Assembly: GCA_035439445.1 (NCBI GenBank) | Contig: DAORKG010000016.1 | Coordinates: 1-64,000 of the forward strand | Reading direction: 5' to 3' | Length of the DNA stretch: 64,000 nt | Source: UBA4416 sp035439445 | GTDB taxonomy: Bacteria; Bacteroidota; Bacteroidia; B-17B0; Aurantibacillaceae | Shown here: positions 14,618-23,399 of the stretch, one piece after another | How the letters are laid out: each line of letters begins with the position of its first letter | How positions within the stretch are numbered: the stretch's first letter is position 1 | Notes under the pieces: model-generated | Databases searched by the model: none | Told to the model about the DNA's origin: nothing | Seen by the model: the letters and a program-made list of their open reading frames with translations, nothing else | Position numbers and translations under genes: made by a program

Positions 14618-17473
14618 TTACAGTTCCTTTTTCAAAAATGGTGCCGTATATCCTTTTTTAAACTTCACTAATTCTTCAGGAGTACCTGTAAATAGTATTT
14701 CACCACCGCCTTTTCCACCTTCCATGCCCACATCAATAATATGATCGGCCACTTTAATAATATCCATGTTGTGCTCAATCACTAAAACCGTATTACCACT
14801 ATCAACCAAACGATTTAATACACCTAATAAAATACGGATATCTTCAAAATGTAAACCCGTTGTTGGTTCATCTAAAATATAAAGAGTGTTACCAGTGTCA
14901 CGTTTGCTTAATTCAGTTGAAAGTTTCACACGTTGCGCTTCACCGCCACTTAATGTTGTTGCTTGTTGTCCTAATGTAATGTAGCCTAAACCGACATCTT
15001 GTAAGGTTTTTATTTGACGGAAAATACTTGGTTGATTTTCGAAAAATTCACAAGCTTGGTCAATCGTCATGTTTAATACATCGCTGATAGATTTTCCTTT
15101 GTAACGAATTTCACAAGTTTCTCTGTTGTATCTTCTGCCATTACATTCATCACAGTTTACATATACATCAGGCAAGAAATTCATTTCAATGGTTTTTACT
15201 CCAGCGCCACCGCATGTTTCGCAACGCCCACCTTTTACATTGAATGAAAAACGACCGGGTTTGTAACCTCTGATTTTTGCTTCAGGTAATTCAGAGAACA
15301 AAGTTCTGATGTCCGAAAAAACATTAGTATATGTTGCTGGGTTACTGCGTGGAGTTCGTCCAATTGGAGATTGATCAATATCTATGACTTTGTCAATATG
15401 TTCAATCCCAGTAAATGATTTATAGGGAAGGGGACGCTTTTCAGAATTGTAAAAATGATTACTTAAAATAGGATACAATGTCTCATTAATCAAGCTTGAT
15501 TTTCCGCTACCGCTAACTCCGGTAACGCAAATGAATTTACCTAAAGGAATGTCAATGCTTACATTTTTTAAGTTGTGGCCCGTACAACCTTTTAAACTTA
15601 ATTTTTTACCGTTTCCTTTTCTACGGACTTTTGGTACTTCAATTTCTCGTTTTCCGGTAATGTATTCAGAGGTAACCGTGTTGAATTTCAACATGTCTTT
15701 TGGTTTAGCAGCAGCTACAACTCGTCCGCCATGTATTCCGGCACCAGGGCCAATATCAATCACATAGTCGGATTCGATAATCATGTCTTTATCATGTTCT
15801 ACTACCAAGACACTATTTCCAACATCACGTAAGTTTTTTAAAGCTTCAATTAAGCGCATGTTATCTCGCTGATGCAAACCAATGCTTGGCTCATCTAAAA
15901 TATATAATACGCCCACTAATTGAGATCCTATTTGTGTAGCTAAACGAATACGTTGGGCTTCGCCACCACTTAATGTTTTTGATGAACGATTTAAAGTCAC
16001 ATAATCTAATCCAACTTCCAGTAAAAAGCCAATACGAGTTCTGATTTCTTTAAGAACTTCTTTAGCAATCACATTTTGAGATTTACTTAAACGTTTTTCA
16101 ATTCCTTTAAACCAATCGTTTAAAATATTGATGTCCATTTCCGATAACTCAGCAATGTTTTTACCGTCAATTTTGAAATAAAGTGCTTCTTTTTTTAAAC
16201 GTGTACCATTACAAACAGAACAATTAATTTTATTGGTAAAGCCTTCAACCCAACGTAACATAGCTGGAGAAGGATCTTCCTCTGCCTGACGAGAAATATG
16301 AGTGGCAATGCCATCAAATGCTGAGCTATAGCCATTTGAGTTGGTATCAGATTTGATGGTGAATAATTCCTCTGTTCCGTTTAATAATATATTCACGGCT
16401 TCTTCAGGTATATCTTCAAATGGAGTATCTAAAGTGAATTTATATTTCTCACCAATAGCTTCAATTTGTTTAAACACCCAAATGCCTTTAGCTGGTCCAA
16501 GAGGGGCAATGGCACCTTTGCGAATAGATAATTTTTGATTAGGAACAATTTTACTTATATCAACTTCACTAACAACACCTAAGCCATTACAATGTGGGCA
16601 AGCACCGTAAGGAGAGTTGAATGAAAATAAATTTGGTGCAGGTTCATCGTAAGATATACCGGACGTTGGACACATTAACGAACGAGAGAAAAACTGTACT
16701 TTCCCAAAAACAAAAGATGACGTAGCTTTCTTTTTTACTTTTGGACTTTCTTCCTCATGTTCTAATACCATGATGGTTCCTTTACCTTGCTTCATAGCAG
16801 TTTGTAAAGATTGGTACAAACGTGTTTTAATGTCTTTCGTAATTTCAAGTCTATCAATCACAATTTCAATATCATGAATCTTGTAACGATCTACTTGCAT
16901 TTTTGGAGTGATATCAACTATTTCTCCATCAATCCGTACTTTATTAAATCCTTTTTTACGAACATCTTCAAATAACTCTCTATAATGTCCTTTACGACCT
17001 TTAACTACAGGAGCTAAGAGATTTATTTTTTTATTATTGTATTTTTCTAAAATTAAATCGATGATTTGGTCATCGCTGTAGCGAACCATTTTTTCTCCGG
17101 TAACATAAGAATAGGCTTCGCCCGAACGAGCAAATAGTAAACGCAAGAAATCGTAAATTTCAGTAATAGTTCCAACTGTAGAGCGAGGATTTTTATTAAC
17201 GGTTTTTTGTTCGATAGAGATAACAGGACTTAAACCTGAAATTTTATCTACATCAGGGCGTTCCATGTTGCCTAGGAACTGACGAGCATAACTCGAAAAG
17301 CTTTCAATATATCTACGTTGGCCTTCAGCATAGATAGTATCAAAAGCTAGCGAAGATTTTCCACTACCACTTAGACCTGTTAAAACAACTAATTGATTAC
17401 GGGGAATATTAAGAGAAATATCTTTTAAGTTATGGGCTCGAGCACCAATCACTTCTATTTGTTCGTCTTCCAT
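14618..17473 (-). CDS. uvrA: Excinuclease ABC subunit A
   Basis: A 951-residue UvrA of standard length. Seen: two ATP-binding cassettes with Walker A motifs GLSGSGKSS near residue 33 and GVSGSGKSS near 645, two ABC signatures (LSGGEAQRIRLAT and LSGGEAQRVKLST), two Walker B regions ending LDEP, and zinc modules including CPHCNGLG and CETCGGAG with a second CDEC pair. UvrA dimerises, scans DNA for bulky damage and loads UvrB in nucleotide excision repair. It follows the transglycosylase gene directly (stop and start abut at 17473/17474), so it may be co-transcribed with the polysaccharide operon, which is an unusual neighbour. Confidence 0.98.
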   Translation of the reverse strand: MEDEQIEVIGARAHNLKDISLNIPRNQLVVLTGLSGSGKSSLAFDTIYAEGQRRYIESFSSYARQFLGNMERPDVDKISGLSPVISIEQKTVNKNPRSTVGTITEIYDFLRLLFARSGEAYSYVTGEKMVRYSDDQIIDLILEKYNNKKINLLAPVVKGRKGHYRELFEDVRKKGFNKVRIDGEIVDITPKMQVDRYKIHDIEIVIDRLEITKDIKTRLYQSLQTAMKQGKGTIMVLEHEEESPKVKKKATSSFVFGKVQFFSRSLMCPTSGISYDEPAPNLFSFNSPYGACPHCNGLGVVSEVDISKIVPNQKLSIRKGAIAPLGPAKGIWVFKQIEAIGEKYKFTLDTPFEDIPEEAVNILLNGTEELFTIKSDTNSNGYSSAFDGIATHISRQAEEDPSPAMLRWVEGFTNKINCSVCNGTRLKKEALYFKIDGKNIAELSEMDINILNDWFKGIEKRLSKSQNVIAKEVLKEIRTRIGFLLEVGLDYVTLNRSSKTLSGGEAQRIRLATQIGSQLVGVLYILDEPSIGLHQRDNMRLIEALKNLRDVGNSVLVVEHDKDMIIESDYVIDIGPGAGIHGGRVVAAAKPKDMLKFNTVTSEYITGKREIEVPKVRRKGNGKKLSLKGCTGHNLKNVSIDIPLGKFICVTGVSGSGKSSLINETLYPILSNHFYNSEKRPLPYKSFTGIEHIDKVIDIDQSPIGRTPRSNPATYTNVFSDIRTLFSELPEAKIRGYKPGRFSFNVKGGRCETCGGAGVKTIEMNFLPDVYVNCDECNGRRYNRETCEIRYKGKSISDVLNMTIDQACEFFENQPSIFRQIKTLQDVGLGYITLGQQATTLSGGEAQRVKLSTELSKRDTGNTLYILDEPTTGLHFEDIRILLGVLNRLVDSGNTVLVIEHNMDIIKVADHIIDVGMEGGKGGGEILFTGTPEELVKFKKGYTAPFLKKEL

Positions 17474-18541
17474 TTATTTTTTTAAAGTGTCTGGTTTTAC
17501 AAATAAGCTGTCTGCAATAACGCTTTTAATCAATGTATCTGTTGTTACATCCTGAGGAAAAACATCATTGAAATAAACACTTAAATCTAAGTTTTTGTTT
17601 TTAGGTATTTTAAATTGATATGTTTTTTTATCAGGATTATTTAACTGTTCTCCAATTAACCAAGGGTTAAATGTTTTTAATACAATCTCATTAGTATTGA
17701 TGTGTTTTGCAAAAGCTTTTAAGTTGGTAATGGAAGAGTCGACTTTTACAATTTTAAAAGCTGGAAAACCTCCACTTTTTTTGATTTTGTGTTTCACACC
17801 AAAATGTTCGGGGTTTGACAATAAGGTTTTGAAGGCTAAGATTCTATAAATAAAACTTCCGGTTTCTTTATTTAGTAATAAATCATAATAATTGTTTGTG
17901 TTTTGTTTTTTTAGTGCGTTTTGTATACCTCCAATTCCAACATTATAGGCAGCTGCGGCTAATGTCCAGTTATTGAAATAGGCATGGGCATCCTTAAAAT
18001 GCTTACAAGCCACATGAGTAGCCTTTTCTACATCCAAACGCTCATCAATTTCATTGTTGACTGTTAGTCCGTAGTGTTGTGCAGTAACGGGCATCAATTG
18101 CCAAAAACCGGCTGCTCCCATAGGAGATACAACATTTGATAAATGACTTTCGATGATGGCAACATATTTAAAATCGTCAGGAACACCCTCTTGTTTTAAT
18201 ATAGGTTCAATTAAAGGAAACCACTTTTGAGCCTTATTAAATAAAGCCAATGATGAGTTTTTCCATGTTTTATTGGCAAAGAATTCTTTTTCCAAACTTT
18301 CCTTGATTTCATAATCATTTTGAGGAACACGTTCACCGGCAAATTGAAGATTGGATGGGATATTTAAACCAAGAACTTTAAAATTTGCATTAGAGTAGTC
18401 TAAATTTGTTTGGAGTGGGGTAAAAGATATAAACTTGATTAAGAAACTAATCAATGCCCACGACGCCAAACTCACATAGGTTTTTTTATAAAGAGGACTT
18501 GGTTCGCGAAAAATTTTTAATATCCAAACAGATATGGTCAC
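17474..18541 (-). CDS. Membrane-anchored lytic transglycosylase (SLT, MltD-like)
   Basis: I place the start at GTG 18541, which overlaps the upstream stop as GTGA (18538-18541), giving 355 residues; a longer reading from 18679 would run 138 bases into the upstream gene and has no support. An N-terminal hydrophobic segment (TYVSLASWALISFLIKFI) anchors or exports it. The SLT domain spans roughly residues 120-250: catalytic Glu in VAIIESHLSN, then SPMGAAGFWQLMPVTAQHYGL and AAAAYNVGIGGI. The C-terminal 70 residues look LysM-like (TNLKAFAKHINTNEIVLKTFNPWL). Lytic transglycosylases cut peptidoglycan to leave anhydromuropeptides, consistent with nearby Mpl recycling and with export of polysaccharide through the wall. 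Confidence 0.88.
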   Translation of the reverse strand: MTISVWILKIFREPSPLYKKTYVSLASWALISFLIKFISFTPLQTNLDYSNANFKVLGLNIPSNLQFAGERVPQNDYEIKESLEKEFFANKTWKNSSLALFNKAQKWFPLIEPILKQEGVPDDFKYVAIIESHLSNVVSPMGAAGFWQLMPVTAQHYGLTVNNEIDERLDVEKATHVACKHFKDAHAYFNNWTLAAAAYNVGIGGIQNALKKQNTNNYYDLLLNKETGSFIYRILAFKTLLSNPEHFGVKHKIKKSGGFPAFKIVKVDSSITNLKAFAKHINTNEIVLKTFNPWLIGEQLNNPDKKTYQFKIPKNKNLDLSVYFNDVFPQDVTTDTLIKSVIADSLFVKPDTLKK

Positions 18542-19626
18542 TTTCTTTTTATAATCGTATTTAGATATAAAGATACGAAAGTGATAGCACAAAATATAAT
18601 AGAAACTACCAACCAACTTGTTTGATAATTTAAAATTTGATTTAAAGCCAAAGAAATTCCCATTAGTCCTACTCCGCAAAACAAAATAGCGATTCTTTTT
18701 TCAGTAATACCTTTAAAAAATAAATGATGAGTTGTATGGTCTTTCCCTCCAACAAAAGGAGATTGCCCTCTACGAATTCTGTTAATACTTACGGTGATAG
18801 TATCTGTAATTGGTAAAATGAAAACTAGAGCTATGGATAAAAAGCCCATTAAAATTGGGTTTACTGAAAACCACGCATTATTGATTAATGTAAATGAATT
18901 CCAACAATAATCAATACCAACAACACCTAAAAATGCGCCTAGAAACTGACTACCTGTGTCGCCCATGAACATTTTTGCAGGATGCCAATTATGAACTAAA
19001 AATCCTAACAGAGCACCCAAGAGACCTAGACAAAGTATAGGTATAGGACTTATCAGAAGCTTTAGGTTTATATTTAAAAGAATAACAAATGTTAGTACTG
19101 TGATTGAAACAAGAGTTGATATAGCATCCATGTTATCAAGCATATTGATTGAATTCATAAATCCAATTATCCAAAATATTGTTAGTCCAAAATTTAATGC
19201 TTCATTAGAAAATATATTTATTTTGGTTCCGGTAAAGTATAGAATTAATCCACAGATAAGTTGGGCAATAAATTTTAATAGAGGTTTCGTATTATATGCA
19301 TCATCTGCTAAACCCATTAAGAAAGCAATAGTACATACAACAAAAACTCCAATTATTTTTAAACTACTATAATTCAATGGAAGAAGATGATCTATGAAAT
19401 TTAAAATAATAAACGTAATTAGAAATATTACAAAAAAAGATATTCCTCCTATAGACGGTCTGGCTGAAGGATTCCAACGAATTTGTTTTTGAGATGTTTG
19501 TTGTTGTCTAATTCCTAAAGTTTGTGTGAATTTTAATAAAATTGAATTGAATACAAATGATATAAGAAAAGTTGAACCAACAGTGAGTACGGTAAATAAT
19601 AAAGTATTATTTTGAAAGTAAGTCAT
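18538..19626 (-). CDS. WecA/MraY-type undecaprenyl-phosphate sugar-1-phosphate transferase
   Basis: A 362-residue membrane protein with about ten helices. The family motifs are visible: the cytoplasmic PSIGGISFFV region, LMGLADDAYNTKPLLKF (the DD pair binds Mg2+), FMNSINMLDNMD, and a His-containing loop KDHTTHHLFFKG. These enzymes move a sugar 1-phosphate from UDP-sugar (GlcNAc or similar) to undecaprenyl phosphate and start O-antigen, teichoic acid or capsule units. It is not MraY itself because of its location and its WecA-like loops. The start abuts the rfbC stop (19626/19627) and the stop overlaps the transglycosylase start, so it is in mid-operon. Confidence 0.9.
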   Translation of the reverse strand: MTYFQNNTLLFTVLTVGSTFLISFVFNSILLKFTQTLGIRQQQTSQKQIRWNPSARPSIGGISFFVIFLITFIILNFIDHLLPLNYSSLKIIGVFVVCTIAFLMGLADDAYNTKPLLKFIAQLICGLILYFTGTKINIFSNEALNFGLTIFWIIGFMNSINMLDNMDAISTLVSITVLTFVILLNINLKLLISPIPILCLGLLGALLGFLVHNWHPAKMFMGDTGSQFLGAFLGVVGIDYCWNSFTLINNAWFSVNPILMGFLSIALVFILPITDTITVSINRIRRGQSPFVGGKDHTTHHLFFKGITEKRIAILFCGVGLMGISLALNQILNYQTSWLVVSIIFCAITFVSLYLNTIIKRK

Positions 19627-20169
19627 TTAGAAAGGGCTTATAAAATCTTTAAAGGGAGTTCCAATGATATCTTTTTCAGACAAAATTGGATTTTCAATGT
19701 TCCAATTTATATTTAAATCAGAGTCATTCCAAAGGACGCAGCCTTCAGACGCTTTATTATAGAGATTACTGCATTTATATGAGAATATGGTGTTATCTCT
19801 GAGTGTTAAAAAACCATGAGCAAAACCAGACGGTATGTAAAACATGGTTTTATTTTCTTCAGTTAATTCTACAGTTATATGCTTTCCATAAGTAGGAGAA
19901 TTTTTACGGATATCAACAGCAACATCTAAAACAGCCCCAGTAATTACTCTTACTAATTTTCCCTGATCAAATGGTGGTGCTTGAAAATGTAAGCCTCTCA
20001 AAACTCCATAATTAGACAAAGATTGGTTGTCTTGAACAAACGCAACATCCACTCCGTTTTGTCTAAAAACAGCTTCGTTGTAGCTTTCAAAGAAATACCC
20101 ACGAGCATCAGCAAATACTTTAGGTTTAATAATTAAAAGGTCTTTAATGTTCGTCTCAATTACTTCCAT
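19627..20169 (-). CDS. rfbC: dTDP-4-dehydrorhamnose 3,5-epimerase
   Basis: A 180-residue RmlC/RfbC of usual length. Seen: PKVFADARGYFFESYNEAVF, DNQSLSNYGVLRGLHFQAP with the catalytic His, VDIRKNSPTYGKH and YIPSGFAHGFLTL, followed by the catalytic Tyr region FSYKCSNLYN. It epimerises dTDP-4-keto-6-deoxyglucose at C3 and C5 on the way to dTDP-L-rhamnose. The other rhamnose genes (rfbA, rfbB, rfbD) are not in this window, so they must be elsewhere. It overlaps the end of the kinase gene by 10 bases and precedes the WecA-like gene. Confidence 0.95.
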   Translation of the reverse strand: MEVIETNIKDLLIIKPKVFADARGYFFESYNEAVFRQNGVDVAFVQDNQSLSNYGVLRGLHFQAPPFDQGKLVRVITGAVLDVAVDIRKNSPTYGKHITVELTEENKTMFYIPSGFAHGFLTLRDNTIFSYKCSNLYNKASEGCVLWNDSDLNINWNIENPILSEKDIIGTPFKDFISPF

Positions 20170-22595
20170 ATTTTTGATAATCCACTCTTTTTTTCAACTT
20201 TATCATCACCATAATATCCGTTTCCATAACCATAACCATAACCGTAACCATAACCGTATTTATAGCCATATGATGAACGATTTGTGTCTACCCCATTTAA
20301 AATCATAGATAAATTTTTTATACTACCCTCATTAATTAGTTTATCTAATATTTGCACGAAAGCTTTTTTAGAATAATCGGCCCTGAAAACATAAATAGGA
20401 AAATCTGCTTTTTGAATTGTAGTTATACCATCAGTCACCAAACCAATTGGTGGATTATCAAACACTATATAATCGTATGATTGTTTAAGTTCCTCAATAA
20501 GAATATTTAATCTATTGCTAATAATTAATTCTGAAGGATTTGGAGGTATTGGTCCTGCAGTTATATAATCTAAATTTGGGAAATGACTTTTATTAATACA
20601 ATCTTTAGTTTCTGTCATGTTCGTTAAAATAGTACTCATACCAACTTCATTAGAAACTCCAAAACCTTTATGAATTTTTGGTTTTCGCATGTCTAAATCC
20701 AGCAAAATTACTTTTTTACCAGTATAAGCTAAAATACCAGCAATATTTAAACAAACAAAGGTTTTGCCTTCTCCGGAAATAGATGATGTAACAGCAATTA
20801 TTTTTTGTCCTTCGCTATTGTTGATGAAGTTTAAGTTTGATCTTATACTCCTGAACGCCTCAGCTATTTGGGATTTTGGATTTTTGTCTACAACCAATTG
20901 CGAGACAGGAACATCACTCTCATAGTTTGGAACAATTCCTAAAACAGATATTGAAGCATCAATGTTATTAACAACATCATTTATCGATGTTATTTTATCA
21001 TGAATAAAATAACGAATAAAAACTAGTAGAAGGGAAAGTAATAATCCTACCAAAATGGCTACTAAAATGGCGAATTTTTTATTTGGCGAAACCCAAGCTC
21101 CATCATTTACAGCTTCTTCTAAAATAACGTTTTGAGAAACAAATCCGGCTTTTGAAATAGAGAATTCAGTTTTCTTCTCAAGTAACATGGTATAATATTT
21201 TTCACTAATACTGAATAATCTCATTAACCTGGAGTGTTCTAAGTCTTCATCAGGATTGTTAATATTTTTATTTTGGTATTCAGAGTACTTTTGTGTTAAA
21301 CTAGTATATCTGGATTTATATTTTAATCTAACAGCATTTATAGTCTCAATTAGGAGCTTTTTTTGTGTTTCAATATTAAAATTAATTTGTTTTATATTCT
21401 CGCTACTTGGAGTTACCATGTAAAGTAAATCTTCTTTTTCCAATAATAACTTTTGAATACTTTGTGTATATTCTTTTATGGCAGCTTCGTATTCAGTACC
21501 AGATATCATTGAGATTAACTGATATGTGTCGATGCTTTTATTCTTTATAATATTTTGTTGAAGTTCTGCTAAAATTTTTTCGTCGAGTTCAACTTTTAAC
21601 ATGTCGTCTTCTATTTTAGAAAGACGCATCATGTTAGGATCAATATTATTATTTTTATCAGTATAGTTATGAGCTTTCCTAAATTCCTGAAGATTATTTT
21701 CAGAAGATTTTAAATCGCTATATACTAAATCTAATTGATCATCAATGAAGGATAAAATACTTTTTGAACTTTCACTTTTTCGCTCAACGTCAAACTTTAA
21801 GTACTCTTCAGAAATTAAATTTACAACATCTTTTGATTTTTGAGGATTTATATCTGTAACTTTTACTTGAATTGTGCGCGCCGCTTCGTTAATTAATTTA
21901 ATATCTATTTTCGCCTGAAGATTTGCTGTTACATTATCTATATTATTAATAATGAAATATGATTTATTGTTTTCCAATAATTGAGATTTACATACCTGTT
22001 CATCAAGTTTTTTATTAGGAGCAATACTTAATTCAAAATAAGGAGAGCTTACAACGCTGTAAGTAATAAATGGAATGTTGAAATTTTTTGCTTCCGCTTT
22101 AAATGTAATAAAACCTGATGTTAACGAGTTAAAATGGATATATATTTTTACTCCGTATATATTTTCTTTTTTAACATTAAATTTTACCAGGTATGGCGAT
22201 GAAAGGTATAATTCATTGTTTTTAAAAGTACCCTCGTTAAAATAGCTGATTTGAATTTCAGATTTTTCAACTACTCTTTTTAAGAAAATCTTTGAGCGGA
22301 TTTGTTCCATTGCTTCTGCAATTTTATTATCTGAACCTTCAAAAGAGTTCATTTTTAAAACCTCAGAAGCCTGATTGTTCTCATTAATTTGTATGATAGT
22401 TGAAGATTGGTATTCAGGTTGACTATACCTCAAATATATTGTAGCAATACCCAAACTAATTACAAAAAAAGCAAGAACAAACCAAAGACTCTTTTTGATA
22501 ATATATATAACTAAACCTAAGTCTAATTCGCTACTAAACTTTGATACCCTATCTCTATATTTGTCAATAGAGTTATTTCCTTGAGGTTGAATCAT
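20160..22595 (-). CDS. Wzc-like polysaccharide co-polymerase and tyrosine autokinase
   Basis: An 811-residue protein of the BY-kinase type. An N-terminal Wzz segment with a membrane helix (SLWFVLAFFVISLGIATIYL), a long periplasmic coiled-coil region (about 80-500), a second membrane helix (FAILVAILVGLLLSLLLVFI, about 510-530), then the cytoplasmic kinase: Walker A SSISGEGKTF, Walker A' VILLDLDMRKPKIHKGFG, and Walker B YDYIVFDNPP. The tail is a tyrosine cluster of alternating Gly-Tyr, the normal autophosphorylation site. Such proteins control chain length and export of capsule or exopolysaccharide, cycling between phosphorylated and unphosphorylated forms. No Wzb-type phosphatase is in the window. 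Confidence 0.95.
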   Translation of the reverse strand: MIQPQGNNSIDKYRDRVSKFSSELDLGLVIYIIKKSLWFVLAFFVISLGIATIYLRYSQPEYQSSTIIQINENNQASEVLKMNSFEGSDNKIAEAMEQIRSKIFLKRVVEKSEIQISYFNEGTFKNNELYLSSPYLVKFNVKKENIYGVKIYIHFNSLTSGFITFKAEAKNFNIPFITYSVVSSPYFELSIAPNKKLDEQVCKSQLLENNKSYFIINNIDNVTANLQAKIDIKLINEAARTIQVKVTDINPQKSKDVVNLISEEYLKFDVERKSESSKSILSFIDDQLDLVYSDLKSSENNLQEFRKAHNYTDKNNNIDPNMMRLSKIEDDMLKVELDEKILAELQQNIIKNKSIDTYQLISMISGTEYEAAIKEYTQSIQKLLLEKEDLLYMVTPSSENIKQINFNIETQKKLLIETINAVRLKYKSRYTSLTQKYSEYQNKNINNPDEDLEHSRLMRLFSISEKYYTMLLEKKTEFSISKAGFVSQNVILEEAVNDGAWVSPNKKFAILVAILVGLLLSLLLVFIRYFIHDKITSINDVVNNIDASISVLGIVPNYESDVPVSQLVVDKNPKSQIAEAFRSIRSNLNFINNSEGQKIIAVTSSISGEGKTFVCLNIAGILAYTGKKVILLDLDMRKPKIHKGFGVSNEVGMSTILTNMTETKDCINKSHFPNLDYITAGPIPPNPSELIISNRLNILIEELKQSYDYIVFDNPPIGLVTDGITTIQKADFPIYVFRADYSKKAFVQILDKLINEGSIKNLSMILNGVDTNRSSYGYKYGYGYGYGYGYGNGYYGDDKVEKKSGLSKIWK
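20224..20258. repeat. Hexanucleotide tandem repeat coding the Gly-Tyr tail
   Basis: Around six 6-base units (CCATAA or CCGTAA on the plus strand) encode the alternating Gly-Tyr stretch at the C-terminus of the Wzc-like kinase. The number of units could vary by slipped-strand pairing without breaking the frame, because the unit is a multiple of three. Confidence 0.75.
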
Positions 22596-23350
22596 TTAAC
22601 TCGGGATACTAAAGTATATAGTAAAAATGTAGAGGAAATCAATGAAACAATCGGTGTTATTTCTGCAACTAAAGTTCTTGCTAATTTATATCTCGGCTCA
22701 ACATAAATGATATCATGAGCTAAAACAACAGTGTTTCCTGCTGCTATACCCTCAATTTTTGATAAATCCATTAAGTATACTTTAGGCTTTTCGTTGGGAG
22801 GATTTCGAATTAATTTTACTTTGTAAGCTTTACCATCTTCTGCAATACCACCAGTATAAGCTAAGGCCTCAATAACCGTAGTATTATTATTAGTTAAATT
22901 TAAAACTTTTGCAGCCCCACCATTTCCAGGAAAAACAATAACTCGCTTATTTGTTACTGTCATAAAAACAAAAGGCTTTACGTAATAATCTGCATAAACT
23001 TGTTCTAAATATTCTGTAGCTTCTCTAACACTTAAACCAGATAATTTAACTCTACCAATTAATGGTAGTTTACAAGTTCCATCTGTATTCACAACATAAT
23101 CTAGTTCAATGAAACGAGTTACTTGGTTGGAAGTTGCTAAATCCACAATTTTGAAACCATCATTCGAAAAAATTCTCACGTTAATGATATCATTGGCTTC
23201 GATCTTATAATCCTGCTTAGATAAAGAGTCTACAATTTTATCATAAGTATAATCTTTAGAAGTTTTTAACATCAAATTTGATCTGAAGACTTTACAAGAA
23301 GAAAAGTATAAAACAACTAAAAAAAGAAGGAAATATTTATAAAAACGCAT
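22592..23350 (-). CDS. Wza-like polysaccharide export lipoprotein
   Basis: A 252-residue protein with a lipoprotein signal ending in YFSSCKVF. A polysaccharide-export domain follows (about 50-135; KIEANDIINVRIFSNDGF, then CKLPLIGRVKLSGLSVREATEYLEQVY), and a SLBB-like segment (about 135-220; VIVFPGNGGAAKVLNLTNNN, then IEALAYTGGI). The C-terminus has a hydrophobic stretch (ITPIVSLISSTFLLYTL). Wza-type proteins form the outer membrane or periplasmic channel for capsule and exopolysaccharide. It is the first gene of the operon; its stop overlaps the kinase start by four bases, and a good promoter lies just upstream. Confidence 0.92.
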   Translation of the reverse strand: MRFYKYFLLFLVVLYFSSCKVFRSNLMLKTSKDYTYDKIVDSLSKQDYKIEANDIINVRIFSNDGFKIVDLATSNQVTRFIELDYVVNTDGTCKLPLIGRVKLSGLSVREATEYLEQVYADYYVKPFVFMTVTNKRVIVFPGNGGAAKVLNLTNNNTTVIEALAYTGGIAEDGKAYKVKLIRNPPNEKPKVYLMDLSKIEGIAAGNTVVLAHDIIYVEPRYKLARTLVAEITPIVSLISSTFLLYTLVSRVK

Positions 23351-23367
23351 ATGCTTATATTATACTA

Positions 23368-23397
23368 CAAAGTTAAAATTTATCCGCTAATAACAAA
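23368..23397 (-). promoter_or_regulatory. Promoter of the polysaccharide export operon
   Basis: On the minus strand: TTTG at 23397-23394, 18 bases, then TAACTTTG at 23375-23368. It matches the Bacteroidota consensus and lies 18 bases before the ATG of the Wza-like gene. Its upstream edge touches the end of the glycosyltransferase gene at 23400. Confidence 0.65.
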
Positions 23398-23399
23398 AA

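Noticed and set aside
18542..18679. Longer N-terminus for the lytic transglycosylase
   Set aside because: It would overlap the WecA-like gene by about 140 bases and encodes no recognisable signal; the GTGA overlap start explains the arrangement.
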